A stretch of DNA of 55,257 bases from CAZZCU01 sp964652825 (GCA_964652825.1 CAZZCU010000016.1:1-55257); one strand, 5' to 3'; numbered from the stretch's first letter, positions 8,933 to 17,992 are shown. Notes: a model not told the origin generated them from the letters alone. Numbers and translations: made by a program.

Positions 8933-9646
8933 CTATAAGAAAAAATAACTAACACCGAAATCCACGTGATAGGTATGCTTGCGATAATCTTCATTATCGC
9001 GCTTTTCCATGTAAATACGGCTACGAAAATCCAGACGCAGTGCCCAGCTTTTCAGTAAATAAAACTTCTGTCCGGCGCCGAGCATCAATGCATAACGATT
9101 ACCCTGGTGCACCGTATCCACTTGGGAGATGCCGCCGGTAAAATAAAAATCCGTGTAAACAATGAGACGATCCACCAGATTCATCTTGCCGTAGAATGGT
9201 GTCATAACCACATTCACATCGACCACACCGTTGATAGGATTAACTTCCGGTGTCGGGTACACCTCGGTATTGTCCTCGCCATCTTCGGGTACTTCCAGAG
9301 GATAGAAACGCATGCCATTCAATGCCTTGCGATCTTCGGAATCCTTGATAGTTGTCGTATGATATTGCATTTCCAGACCAAACATCTCGGTCAGAGCCAG
9401 ACCAAGGCGCGCTCCACGTGTTGTCGTAACGGTATAAACTTCGTTAAGAAACGTACCGGCTACTACGCCAACTTCCGGACGCAGTCTTTTTGAGAAAAAC
9501 CGTTGTTGTAATACACTGACCGGCTTGAGCTCTTCACGAGAGCGCATTTCTTCCGGTTTTAACTCGATAGCTGATGCTGTCCCACCGCTGAGTAACAGCA
9601 GCAACCAGCAGCCCGATAATTTTTGTTTCGACAATGGCAATTGCAT
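8933..9646 (-). CDS. Outer-membrane beta-barrel protein (GltA/GltB/CglE type)
   Basis: A 237-residue protein with a signal peptide (cleavage after GGTASA) and a body of alternating hydrophobic/polar strands typical of a small outer-membrane barrel, such as MLGAGQKFYLLKSWALRLDF and TYHVDFGVSYFFL at the very C-terminus. Ending in an aromatic/hydrophobic residue pattern is usual for BAM-inserted barrels. The family resemblance is to the 'outer membrane beta-barrel domain' proteins of myxobacteria, several of which belong to gliding (GltA, GltB, CglE) and spore-coat (NfsA, NfsB) machineries. It is the first envelope gene of the run, 66 bp after a small gene and 10 bp before the GltC-like gene. 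Confidence 0.82.
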   Translation of the reverse strand: MQLPLSKQKLSGCWLLLLLSGGTASAIELKPEEMRSREELKPVSVLQQRFFSKRLRPEVGVVAGTFLNEVYTVTTTRGARLGLALTEMFGLEMQYHTTTIKDSEDRKALNGMRFYPLEVPEDGEDNTEVYPTPEVNPINGVVDVNVVMTPFYGKMNLVDRLIVYTDFYFTGGISQVDTVHQGNRYALMLGAGQKFYLLKSWALRLDFRSRIYMEKRDNEDYRKHTYHVDFGVSYFFL

Positions 9647-9712
9647 GTGAGCTTAAACTTTCTAAACTTCATTTCCACGGTTTCGCCAACCGCGTCGAGG
9701 ACGCATAATTCG

Positions 9713-9946
9713 TCAACGATAATTCGTTGATGTCTTCGCCGGCCGCATCGGCGCAATACCACCCGCCAAAACTTTATCGCCGACAGCTTTCAGTGTTCGA
9801 CTGGTCATCAACAGATTATAGATGTCATCGCAAAGATCACGGACACTCTCCGGAGTCAGGATGACACCAAACTTGGATTCCTTGCTGTGCTTCTCAATAA
9901 GCTCAGCGATAGCGATTCGAGTCGCACTTTCAAAAGCGCTCGCCAT
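9713..9946 (-). CDS. Small conserved-looking cytoplasmic protein, unknown function
   Basis: A 77-residue protein if started at the ATG at 9946; an upstream in-frame extension to 10036 has no convincing ribosome site and adds a non-protein-like sequence. The body, MASAFESATRIAIAELIEKH followed by GVILTPESVRDLCDDIYNLL, is predicted helical and has no signal peptide. I do not recognise the family. It lies 66 bp upstream of the beta-barrel gene on the same strand and may be the first gene of that operon or an independent monocistron. Confidence 0.6.
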   Translation of the reverse strand: MASAFESATRIAIAELIEKHSKESKFGVILTPESVRDLCDDIYNLLMTSRTLKAVGDKVLAGGIAPMRPAKTSTNYR

Positions 9947-10269
9947 GCAATACCTGCCTGTGGAAATAGGAATATGGGGAGAAACTCCCTTTATTTTCGC
10001 ATATACAGCCGGCGCTGGGGAGAAATACCCCTGCAAAAAAACTAAAGCCTTCTCTCATCTGGCTGATATTAAAGGAATTATTCGAGATTAACGACTTTCC
10101 GCTAAAATTTTCTTAGCGGAAACCGAAATCTCATAGGAGTGTGGTTTTTCGGAAAACAAAAATTTCACGAGATAAACAATATATGCAACAGCTTAAAGTC
10201 AAAGCCTTCAACTGCGCTCTCGTCGTTTCGGCCTACTTCTGGGTACATGCCAATCTATTGGGATAAATT
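9947..10269. other. Intergenic region between small gene and actF
   Basis: A 323-bp stretch holding no convincing gene. Both flanking genes are on the minus strand, so it contains the end of the ACIII transcript and the promoter of the 9946 gene. The only clear structure is the perfect inverted repeat at 10096-10122. A short plus-strand reading frame from 10139 runs into the actF coding region and looks spurious. Confidence 0.6.
10096..10122. repeat. Perfect 10-bp inverted repeat (hairpin)
   Basis: TTTCCGCTAA at 10096-10105 pairs with TTAGCGGAAA at 10113-10122 across a 7-nt loop. It lies downstream of actF in the direction of transcription. There is no T-tract on either strand, so it is not a classic intrinsic terminator; a 3' stabilising hairpin or an operator for the 9946 gene are alternatives. 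Confidence 0.5.
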
Positions 10270-11517
10270 TCAGTGCCCACCTTCAAGTGCTTCTGACAAT
10301 AATGGATCGGCAACCGACACCATCGGATAACGTTTACCGAACCATAAAATCGAAGCCAGGAATAAAGCGAAGACAAAACAGAATGCACCCAACTCGATGA
10401 GCGGGAACTTCCACGTGCCGGCATCAACAACTTCGGGCATCACCACCAACATAACCGCCACCCATTGCGCGGCCAGGATACTGACACAAATCGGAATAGT
10501 AATCGCCGGCGTCCATTTAGCTGCTTTAAAAATCAAAGAAAATAACGGCAACACAAAACTGAACAGAGGCGCGACGATGACAAAATAAATCCAAGGCGCA
10601 TGCATGCGATGCAAGAAGTATTCAGTCTCTTCGGGCACGTTCCCGTACCAGTAAGTCAAAATATGCGCATAAGTCAGATAAGCGAAAAAAATCGTAAAAC
10701 CATGCAACAACTTACCGACGTCATGAAACTGCTGACGCTGAATCACACTACCGATAGTCGAATGATGCACGGCAAACATTGCGATCAAAAGCGTGGCGCA
10801 AAGAGTTTGCATCATGATCGCAAACATCCAGCCTGCCCACAGTGTCGAAAACCACATCGGCGACAAAGTCATCATCAAATCAAACGCCAATAGAGAAAAT
10901 GCCAGTGCGTAGACGACCAGGATCGGTGCCGACCAATATTGCAGGCGAGCGCGTACCTGTAAGCCCAGGCTTTTCGCCTGGCTTTGATCGCCCGCCACAA
11001 ACGCCTTGTCTCGTTGCAAAATTTGCCGCATCTGCCAAAAACCAAGCGCGCAAATCGCCAGCAAGGCGCCGATATCACGTATAACCATGAAATTTTTCTG
11101 TAACCATACTTCCTTGCCGTAAAAACCAACCACCATTTTGGGATCAGCAATCCAACGATAGATTTTATGCGCGTGACCAATCTCAAATAGCACGCACAGC
11201 AAGAAACCAATAAAAATAACCGCCGCTACCGGCACAAATGCCGCAAAACTTTCGTGCAAGCGACGAATCGGCCTACCCCAAACAGCGCTAATGACATCCT
11301 GCATGGCGCCAAACGCCAATCCGCCCAAAGCAATGCTGAAAAAGAAAAATAGATTCATTAACATTGCGCCCCAGACCCGACCAGGATCAAACATGAGCGC
11401 GCCGGCGATCAGCGTGACGATCCCGATAACAAAACACAGCATCATCGCGCCGCGCACCTGTGGCGAAGCCTGGAGATAAAAATCATTACGGCGTTGAAAC
11501 AAATCAGGACTATGCAT
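10270..11517 (-). CDS. actF: Alternative Complex III membrane subunit ActF
   Basis: ActF is an integral membrane subunit of Alternative Complex III, related to ActC/NrfD-type quinol-binding proteins. The 415-residue protein has about ten hydrophobic helices (for example AMMLCFVIGIVTLIAGALMF and FAIMMQTLCATLLIAMFAVH) and conserved-looking loop residues around MWFSTLWAGWMFA and FLHRMHAPWIYFV. It is the last gene of actABCDEF, 3 bp after actE. Genes for a caa3 or aa3 oxidase, which often follow in other bacteria, are not found downstream. Confidence 0.88.
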   Translation of the reverse strand: MHSPDLFQRRNDFYLQASPQVRGAMMLCFVIGIVTLIAGALMFDPGRVWGAMLMNLFFFFSIALGGLAFGAMQDVISAVWGRPIRRLHESFAAFVPVAAVIFIGFLLCVLFEIGHAHKIYRWIADPKMVVGFYGKEVWLQKNFMVIRDIGALLAICALGFWQMRQILQRDKAFVAGDQSQAKSLGLQVRARLQYWSAPILVVYALAFSLLAFDLMMTLSPMWFSTLWAGWMFAIMMQTLCATLLIAMFAVHHSTIGSVIQRQQFHDVGKLLHGFTIFFAYLTYAHILTYWYGNVPEETEYFLHRMHAPWIYFVIVAPLFSFVLPLFSLIFKAAKWTPAITIPICVSILAAQWVAVMLVVMPEVVDAGTWKFPLIELGAFCFVFALFLASILWFGKRYPMVSVADPLLSEALEGGH

Positions 11518-11520
11518 CGA

Positions 11521-12039
11521 TCAGCTGCCTTTCTTCTGGAGCGTACGCAAGTAATGAACAATCTGCCACCGCTCGGACGGTGTAATCGCATAGCCATAAG
11601 CCGGCATTAACGCCACACCACCGAAGGTGATGCGATGAAAGAAATAACCGTCACCGCGTTTGTTATAAACATCTATGGTTAAATCCGGTGGTCGCGGAAA
11701 CAAATCCGTAATCTGCCCATCACCTTTGGCATCCGGACCATGACACACCGTGCAATAAGTGTCATACATCGTTTTGCCTTTGGCGATCATATCCGCCGAG
11801 GCTGGATATGGATTCTGCAACAGCTTCTCCGACTCTTCGGCAGTAGCGGGATATAAAATCGCCTGCGTTGATACCGAATGATCCGGCGGATCGATATAGG
11901 CTTCCTGCGGCTTAACCGTGGGCGAATCCGCCATGTCCGGCATCCATTGCAACTTGGTCGTATTGCCGTCACGATGACAGCCGGCACTCATGAGCAGACC
12001 AAGCATCACTGTATTACTGACAATCTTCGTTATCTTCAC
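11521..12039 (-). CDS. actE: Alternative Complex III monoheme cytochrome c lipoprotein ActE
   Basis: A 172-residue lipoprotein cytochrome c. The start is GTG at 12039 with GAGG 7 nt upstream. The N-terminal segment ends in a lipobox-like MSAGC, consistent with membrane anchoring on the periplasmic side. One heme site is present, CTVCH at about residue 96, in the context YDTYCTVCHGPDAKGDG, with a likely axial Met in ALMPAYGYAI. The C-terminal helix SERWQIVHYLRTLQ is typical of class I cytochromes c. In ACIII this subunit is thought to pass electrons on toward a terminal oxidase or soluble carrier. Confidence 0.92.
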   Translation of the reverse strand: MKITKIVSNTVMLGLLMSAGCHRDGNTTKLQWMPDMADSPTVKPQEAYIDPPDHSVSTQAILYPATAEESEKLLQNPYPASADMIAKGKTMYDTYCTVCHGPDAKGDGQITDLFPRPPDLTIDVYNKRGDGYFFHRITFGGVALMPAYGYAITPSERWQIVHYLRTLQKKGS

Positions 12040-12062
12040 CTAACCACCTCAGACATCTGACG

Positions 12063-12584
12063 TCAGACTGTACCAATCACTTTAATCTCTTCCGCGCCGC
12101 ATTCTTTCAGGAATTTTGCCTGCTCGCTGGCAGAATCAGCGCCCGGCAGAAAAATGCCGAATCGATCATCGGTCAACCGCGTGTCCAGCACATCAACCTT
12201 GGGGTTGGGAATACGGCAATGAATAAGCATGCCCAAAATCGTCGCCAGCGCGCCAAACAAAATCATGCATTCAAAACCAATAACTACGTAGGCTGGTAAC
12301 GAATAAATTCCCGGCGTCTTACCACCGACAATGATCGGCCAATCCCAATCGGTCAACAAAGCCAAGGCAAAACCGAAAGTCACCCCGGTCAACGCGCCCG
12401 TGAGGGTAAAGAAACGAACCGGACTCGCACCAAAACCGGCGGCATGCTCGATCTCATGATATGAGGTCGGACTGTACAATTCATAGCCCGCAAACTCGCC
12501 GCTACGTGTCCGAATCGTCTCGATTGCGTGCGTGAAATCATCGAGGTACTGAAAGATCGCTAAAATTCCATTTGGTTTTTGCAT
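12063..12584 (-). CDS. actD: Alternative Complex III subunit ActD (DUF3341)
   Basis: A 173-residue subunit of ACIII with a soluble N-terminal part and two hydrophobic helices (FFTLTGALTGVTFGFALALL and VVIGFECMILFGALATILGM), the normal ActD layout. A soluble C-terminal tail follows, ending in AEEIKVIGTV. Its ATG at 12584 overlaps the last base region of the actC stop, with GGGAG 7 nt upstream, so translation is coupled to actC. The family motif around YSPTSYHEIEHAAG is visible. It has no cofactor motifs and is structural. Confidence 0.9.
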   Translation of the reverse strand: MQKPNGILAIFQYLDDFTHAIETIRTRSGEFAGYELYSPTSYHEIEHAAGFGASPVRFFTLTGALTGVTFGFALALLTDWDWPIIVGGKTPGIYSLPAYVVIGFECMILFGALATILGMLIHCRIPNPKVDVLDTRLTDDRFGIFLPGADSASEQAKFLKECGAEEIKVIGTV

Positions 12585-13936
12585 TAGTGAGCTCCCTTGG
12601 CGGCATGCGTGCCTTTATTGCGACGCAACGGCTTCGGCATAATCAATTTAAGTTCGGACATTGAAACCAACGGGAAGAATCGGCAAAAGATCAAATACCA
12701 GAAGAAAAACCAGCCGAAGCTGCCAACGGTCAGTCCGATATCAACAAAAGACGGTTCATAGTGTCCCCAGGAACCAGGCAGGAAGTCTTCCGCCAAGCTG
12801 GACACGATAATGTTATAACGCTCAAACCACATACCAACATTGACCAAAAAGCAGATCATGAACGAGGTTGGGATATGCCGACGTACACGCTTGGCCCAAA
12901 ACGCCAGTGGGAAAATACAGTTGCAAAACACCATGGTCCAGAAATACGGCGCGTACGGTCCCGATGCGCGTTTGGCGAAAACCGCCCATTCGTAAACATT
13001 GCCGCTGTACCAGGCGATAAAAAATTCAACACCGTACGCATAGGCAACGATCGTCGACGTCAATAAAGTTAATTTCAAACAGGCTTCCAGATGATCGGCG
13101 GTAATAAACTCTTCGAGCCGAAACATCTTTCGGACCGGCACCAACAGCGAATACACCATGGCACAGCCTGACAAAATCGCACCGGCAACAAAATACGGCG
13201 GGAAAATCGTCGTGTGCCAGCCGGGCTGAATCGACATTGCAAAGTCCCAGGACACCACGCTGTGTACCGATAACACCAGCGGTGTCGCCAAAGCCGCGAG
13301 GAAACCATAGCCGGCTTCATAGTGGTGCCATTGCTTGGCGGTACCACGCCAGCCAAAGGACAAGAAGCCGTATATCAAACGCTTGAAACCTTTCACGCGA
13401 TCACGAATCGATGCCAGGTCGGGCACCAAACCCATATACCAGAATAACAACGATACCGTCAGATATGTGGAAACCGCGAATACGTCCCAAATCAACGGTG
13501 AGCGGAAATTCACCCACAGATTATTGGTGTTGGGCAGAGGCAACAACCAATAAGCGCCTAACCACAACCGACCCATGTGAATCAAAGGAAACAACGCAGC
13601 GGTGATAACCGCGAAAATCGTCATTGCCTCGGCGCTGCGGTTGACGGTGTTACGCCATTTAGCACGGAACAAAAACAAAATTGCTGAGATCAACGTACCG
13701 GCATGACCGATACCGACCCAAAAAACGAAGTTAGTGATATCGCAAGCCCAGTTGACCGGACTGTTCAAACCGCTGACTCCAGGACCGATGGCTACCCAGG
13801 CCGCCCAGCAAACCGCACCGAAGATCAAGGTGATCGTCGCCATGAAGAAAGCGATGTACCACGAACGTGTCGGCTTCTCGAGATTCACGAGAATTCCATC
13901 ATTCACATCAGAAATTGTCTTTGTCCACTCGCTCAT
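12584..13936 (-). CDS. actC: Alternative Complex III quinol-binding subunit ActC (NrfD-like)
   Basis: A 450-residue polytopic membrane protein of the NrfD/PsrC family. In ACIII it carries the quinol oxidation site and sits under the iron-sulfur subunit ActB. About ten transmembrane helices are visible, with family-typical stretches GVSGLNSPVNWACDITNFVF, VSWDFAMSIQPGWHTTIFPP and NVGMWFERYNIIVSSL. The start at 13936 has AAAGGTG 8 nt upstream. It lies 42 bp after actB and overlaps actD by one base. Length is normal for ActC. Confidence 0.93.
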   Translation of the reverse strand: MSEWTKTISDVNDGILVNLEKPTRSWYIAFFMATITLIFGAVCWAAWVAIGPGVSGLNSPVNWACDITNFVFWVGIGHAGTLISAILFLFRAKWRNTVNRSAEAMTIFAVITAALFPLIHMGRLWLGAYWLLPLPNTNNLWVNFRSPLIWDVFAVSTYLTVSLLFWYMGLVPDLASIRDRVKGFKRLIYGFLSFGWRGTAKQWHHYEAGYGFLAALATPLVLSVHSVVSWDFAMSIQPGWHTTIFPPYFVAGAILSGCAMVYSLLVPVRKMFRLEEFITADHLEACLKLTLLTSTIVAYAYGVEFFIAWYSGNVYEWAVFAKRASGPYAPYFWTMVFCNCIFPLAFWAKRVRRHIPTSFMICFLVNVGMWFERYNIIVSSLAEDFLPGSWGHYEPSFVDIGLTVGSFGWFFFWYLIFCRFFPLVSMSELKLIMPKPLRRNKGTHAAKGAH

Positions 13937-13978
13937 GCTTACGACACCTTTAACAACGAAGAAGAAAAAGAAAGAGAG

Positions 13979-16900
13979 TTAGTCATGATGCCCCTCGCCA
14001 GCCTCAGCCTCGTCATGATGATCATCACCATGACCGCCAGCATGTGGATCCACTTGCTCCTGATGCGTTACCTTGGCCAGATAGCTGACATTGGGCAACG
14101 TTTTGATGCCATAGTGCCCATGCTCCGGATCGCCACCCAGTGACAGATAAGCACGATTGTCGCGACGCAATTGCGCCGCCCGGGTTCGGCCATTTAGAAG
14201 GTTACCAAAGGTAATAGCATTGGACGGACATGCCTGCTGACATGCTGTCCTGACCTCACCGTCGTTGATCGGCACACCCTGAACTTTCGCCGTATGCTGA
14301 ACTTCCTTGATGCGCTGAACGCAGAACGTGCATTTCTCCATGACCCCGCGCGTGCGTACGGTGACATCCGGATTCAAGGCGCGTGGATTGCGATCACGCG
14401 GATTCTCACCAATCACATTCCACTTATATGTAAACCAATTAAAGCGCCGTACTTTATACGGACAGGCGTTGGCGCAATATCGCGTTCCGACACAACGATT
14501 GTATGTTTGCACGTTCATGCCGTTGGGATCATGCGTCGTTGCATAAACCGGACATACCGCTTCGCACGGCGCATGCATGCAATGCTGGCACATTACCGGT
14601 TGATACGTGACCTCTGGTTTATCAACATCGCCATAGAAATAGCGATCCAGGCGAATCCAATGCATCGCGCGGCCCATCTGCACGAGCTCACGACCGACTT
14701 GCGGTATATTGTTCTCCACCGAGCACGCCACCATACAAGCACTGCAACCGGTGCAGCTGGTCAGATCAACGGACATGCCCCAGCGAAACTCGCCTTGCTT
14801 CATCTTCGGGAAGATGTCGGGAACATTATCGAGATCTTTGACTTTGCCCATATTGGCAGTGGCGTTTTTCAGCGAGATTTTTTTGACAATGTCAGTGCGA
14901 TTCGCAATGTCGTTGTGCTTCTGCATCGCCGCCAACGCGAAAACCGCACCGGTGCGTGACAGCTTCACTGTCTGCGCCGATGTCACACAGTCACCCGTCA
15001 GTGAATCCTCGGCTTTGCTAATCGCCACCAGTGGATCAACGCCGATACCATCGGTAACGCGCGAGATACCAACGTGACGACCATTGCCGCGCGGCACCAC
15101 CACGGCATCCGGATGCAAACCTGGCAACGGATACAATGCCGCCTTGAAACTGCCGGCCGGTCCTTCGACCAACAAGACATCATTGCGCTTGAAGCCGAGA
15201 TTCTTCGCGGTGTTTGGATTCAATGCGATCCAGGTATCCCAAGCGATCGTCGTCATACTATCGCCGACTTCCTGCAACACCGGCTTGTCAGCGCCACGAC
15301 CATCGCGCAAGCGCACGTCAAGCGGCGCCAACAAGCGCAATCCCGGCGCTAAATCGCCGTGAACTTTAAAGACGCGACTCAAATCGGTAAGTCCAGGTAC
15401 CGAACGACTGCCAAGCTTGCCGACAAAACCACGACGCTGGACCGCCTTGAAGAAGGTATCGAAATTAACATTCTGATTGGCGGCCATCACACTATGTACT
15501 GGTTTCCACTGATCGCGTATGTATTCGTAGTATTCACGATAAGGTAACGGCTTACCCATCGCCGCCAATACAAACAACATAATATCTTCAGCCTGACGGC
15601 TATCGGTCACCGGCCGTACCGCTGGTTGCCGCAGCGACCAGAAACCGGCAACCGGTTGCTCGTCACCCCAGGCTTCGGCGTAGTGATGACCGGGCAAGAC
15701 AAAATGTGCCAGGCGATCGGTTTCGTTAGGCATCGGCTGAATGGATATAATCAACGGGATGTTTTTCACCGCGCCACCAAAATCCCAGCTCGCCGGCATG
15801 GTAAAGGCCGGATTGGTATCGACGATGAAAAGAATATCGAGCTTATTTGCATCCGCGAGAAAACGTCGCATATCACCGGCAACCACCGGCGGTGTCATCC
15901 AGCCCTTGTCGATAAATAAGGTTGAGCCGTAGGCACCGATCAGCACATTCGCCATGATCGCCGCCAGCTGCAACTGCGTCGCGTTTTCATCAAAGCTTTG
16001 GCTGCCGCCACACATGATCACGGCTTTATCGCTCAACAAATCCTCGGCAACGCCCGCAAACACTTCCGACGCGATACCAAGTCGTTCATAAGCGCCATCC
16101 AGCATGGCCTTATGTTGTGCAAGAGCCTTGGCGACCTCGCGTCGCTCACCAGCGCTGCCACGGGATTTCGGATTGTCGTAAAGTGCACGAATCAACAGTA
16201 GCGTCGTCACCAATTCGCTCGCCGGCGGAATCACATGCCGAAAATGCGCACGCGCGCCCGTTTGCGTCATTGCTGCTTCAAATTGAATGAACTTGCCCAT
16301 GGCACCATTGACGAAGCCCTGACTCTCGGCAAAGGTTTTTGCGTTAAATACCGGCGAAATACCGATTTCCAGAAAGTCCGAGCCAATGCCGACAATTGTG
16401 CGCGCCTGACGGAGATCAGTGCGGGGCAACGTCTCCAGACCAAATGCCAACTTATGCGCAGCTGCCGTTGCCGACAGCAGGGAATTGGATTCATAAGTAT
16501 ATAAATTATTTTCAGCAGCACCCAATTGCCGCAAGAAGCGCCGGAAGAATTTGTGTCGGTTACCAGTAGCACCGGCAGTCAAAATCCCGATATTTCTTTT
16601 ACCTGCCAACCGCTTGCCGAGAATTTCATAAACTTCTTCCCAATCCGCCTGATCGCTGCGATCACCGCGCATGACCACTGGCTTACGCGCGCGATCGGGA
16701 TGATAAAGACCTTGCAGACTGGCCTGGCCAAGCGCGCATGTCCCACCTTGCGAGATCGGATGCGAATCATTGCCTTCTACCTTTACCGGTCGGCCTTCGC
16801 GTGTTTTTATCACAACACCGCACGCTGCCGAGCACTCACCACAAGTCGAGGCGAAATGCGTTGCAACACCAGGTGTCAGATCCGCGGGTTGTGTCAAATA

Positions 16901-17260
16901 AGGAATAGCTTTCTCAACCGGTCGACGCACACAGGCAGTGGAGGCGGCAATCGCCGACGCACTGAACAAGCGCATAAAATCCCGGCGATCCACCGAGAGT
17001 TTTGACGACGAGGTCAACGCCGACATCGCACCCGCAGCGTCCTCGGCCGCTGTTTCCATCGCCAGCTCCGGCATGATTTCTTCGATAGCTTTATAATATG
17101 GCCCGACTTCGATCGTCTTGGCCGGCGCTTCAAACGGCTGATCTACCGGCGCGAATACTTCCTGCACGTCCGCAGGCTCGCCGGTTGATAACACTCTAAA
17201 CTCATGATCGGTATCCGCCTGTGCATCCGCATTCGCTTGATCTAAATCTTGACGTTCCAA
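13979..17260 (-). CDS. actB: Alternative Complex III molybdopterin-like/iron-sulfur subunit ActB
   Basis: A 1093-residue periplasmic subunit. The start is TTG at 17260, backed by AGGGAG 6 nt upstream. The twin-arginine motif (DRRDFMRLF, Arg 92-93) is unusually internal, after a roughly 90-residue polar extension, and is followed by a lipobox-like STAC (Cys110). A molybdopterin-oxidoreductase-like domain follows, beginning with CGECSAAC (Cys140, 143, 147); known ActB proteins lack a molybdenum cofactor. From about residue 825 comes a four-cluster ferredoxin domain: CTGCSACMVAC, CQHCMHAPCEAVCP, CVGTRYCANACP and CTFC...CQQACP. The tail is rich in His and Asp (HGDDHHDEAEAGEGHHD). The fused two-domain form is the usual ActB arrangement. 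Confidence 0.95.
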   Translation of the reverse strand: MERQDLDQANADAQADTDHEFRVLSTGEPADVQEVFAPVDQPFEAPAKTIEVGPYYKAIEEIMPELAMETAAEDAAGAMSALTSSSKLSVDRRDFMRLFSASAIAASTACVRRPVEKAIPYLTQPADLTPGVATHFASTCGECSAACGVVIKTREGRPVKVEGNDSHPISQGGTCALGQASLQGLYHPDRARKPVVMRGDRSDQADWEEVYEILGKRLAGKRNIGILTAGATGNRHKFFRRFLRQLGAAENNLYTYESNSLLSATAAAHKLAFGLETLPRTDLRQARTIVGIGSDFLEIGISPVFNAKTFAESQGFVNGAMGKFIQFEAAMTQTGARAHFRHVIPPASELVTTLLLIRALYDNPKSRGSAGERREVAKALAQHKAMLDGAYERLGIASEVFAGVAEDLLSDKAVIMCGGSQSFDENATQLQLAAIMANVLIGAYGSTLFIDKGWMTPPVVAGDMRRFLADANKLDILFIVDTNPAFTMPASWDFGGAVKNIPLIISIQPMPNETDRLAHFVLPGHHYAEAWGDEQPVAGFWSLRQPAVRPVTDSRQAEDIMLFVLAAMGKPLPYREYYEYIRDQWKPVHSVMAANQNVNFDTFFKAVQRRGFVGKLGSRSVPGLTDLSRVFKVHGDLAPGLRLLAPLDVRLRDGRGADKPVLQEVGDSMTTIAWDTWIALNPNTAKNLGFKRNDVLLVEGPAGSFKAALYPLPGLHPDAVVVPRGNGRHVGISRVTDGIGVDPLVAISKAEDSLTGDCVTSAQTVKLSRTGAVFALAAMQKHNDIANRTDIVKKISLKNATANMGKVKDLDNVPDIFPKMKQGEFRWGMSVDLTSCTGCSACMVACSVENNIPQVGRELVQMGRAMHWIRLDRYFYGDVDKPEVTYQPVMCQHCMHAPCEAVCPVYATTHDPNGMNVQTYNRCVGTRYCANACPYKVRRFNWFTYKWNVIGENPRDRNPRALNPDVTVRTRGVMEKCTFCVQRIKEVQHTAKVQGVPINDGEVRTACQQACPSNAITFGNLLNGRTRAAQLRRDNRAYLSLGGDPEHGHYGIKTLPNVSYLAKVTHQEQVDPHAGGHGDDHHDEAEAGEGHHD

Positions 17261-17289
17261 GACAGTCTCCCTGTATTCTCAGCGCAGCA

Positions 17290-17853
17290 TCAATAATGGC
17301 AAGAAGCGCACTCTAACGAGGCCTTCTTTTCTTTATGGCAACTAACACACCAGCCCATTTGTAGCGGTGCCACTTGTTCAACAACCTCCATGTTCTCAAC
17401 CTTGCCATGGCAATCCTGACAGGCAAGACCGGCAGCGACGTGACGCTTGTGCGGGAAGCGAACAAAATCCGGCAAATCGTGGACCTTGACCCACTCAACG
17501 GGCTCTTTCTTATTAAATTTGTCCGTCAACCATTGGATGTCGGGGCGATCCGTACGAACGACCTGGTGACAACCCATGCAGGTGTTAACCGGCGGGATAC
17601 CAGCAACGCTAGATTTACGAGCGCTCGAATGACAATACTCGCAGGGAATTTTGCGATCGCCAGCATGTAACTTATGACTGAAAGGTATCGGTTGCGTGGG
17701 CTTGTAACCGACATCATCAACCGTATCGCCTGGAGTCCAAAACCACCAGGCTTTTGCGGTCTCGGACCAGCTGAACACGCTTGTAGATAAGAAAACGACG
17801 AGGAACCAATGAGCGAGCGGGCGGCAACCAGCGCTGCCAGACAACTTAGTCAT
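17290..17853 (-). CDS. actA: Alternative Complex III pentaheme cytochrome c ActA
   Basis: A 187-residue multiheme cytochrome c and the first gene of the act operon. An N-terminal hydrophobic segment (HWFLVVFLSTSVFSW) serves as signal or anchor. Five CXXCH heme sites are visible: CEYCH, CMGCH, CQDCH, CVSCH and CASCH, the expected number for ActA. The context TQPIPFSHKLHAGDRKIPCEYCH is characteristic. It should mediate electron transfer from the iron-sulfur subunit on the periplasmic face. The start has GGAG 5 nt upstream, and a candidate promoter lies at 17896-17924. The gap to actB is 29 bp. Confidence 0.94.
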   Translation of the reverse strand: MTKLSGSAGCRPLAHWFLVVFLSTSVFSWSETAKAWWFWTPGDTVDDVGYKPTQPIPFSHKLHAGDRKIPCEYCHSSARKSSVAGIPPVNTCMGCHQVVRTDRPDIQWLTDKFNKKEPVEWVKVHDLPDFVRFPHKRHVAAGLACQDCHGKVENMEVVEQVAPLQMGWCVSCHKEKKASLECASCHY

Positions 17854-17895
17854 CTCAACTCCAAAAAAACCAATACAACGTATCGTGACAGACCT

Positions 17896-17924
17896 ATTTA
17901 AGCATGCGCGTTAAGGTGTTACAA
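17896..17924 (-). promoter_or_regulatory. Candidate sigma-70-type promoter of the act operon
   Basis: Read on the minus strand, TTGTAA (17924-17919) and TTAAAT (17901-17896) are separated by 17 bp and lie about 40 bp upstream of the actA start. Each hexamer matches the consensus at four of six positions. Pattern match only; no transcription start is known. Confidence 0.35.
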
Positions 17925-17992
17925 TTACCATAATTTCATATTTCAGCCAAACACTTTGCTAAGTATAAATCATCAGATGGAGTCGAATCACC

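Noticed and set aside
10096..10122. Intrinsic terminator of the act operon
   Set aside because: The stem is perfect but neither strand has a T-tract after it and it lies about 150 bp beyond actF, so it is listed only as an inverted repeat.
10139..10330. Short plus-strand reading frame with AGGAG just before a GTG
   Set aside because: The ribosome-site spacing is too short, the frame runs into the end of actF in antisense, and the sequence has no protein-like character.
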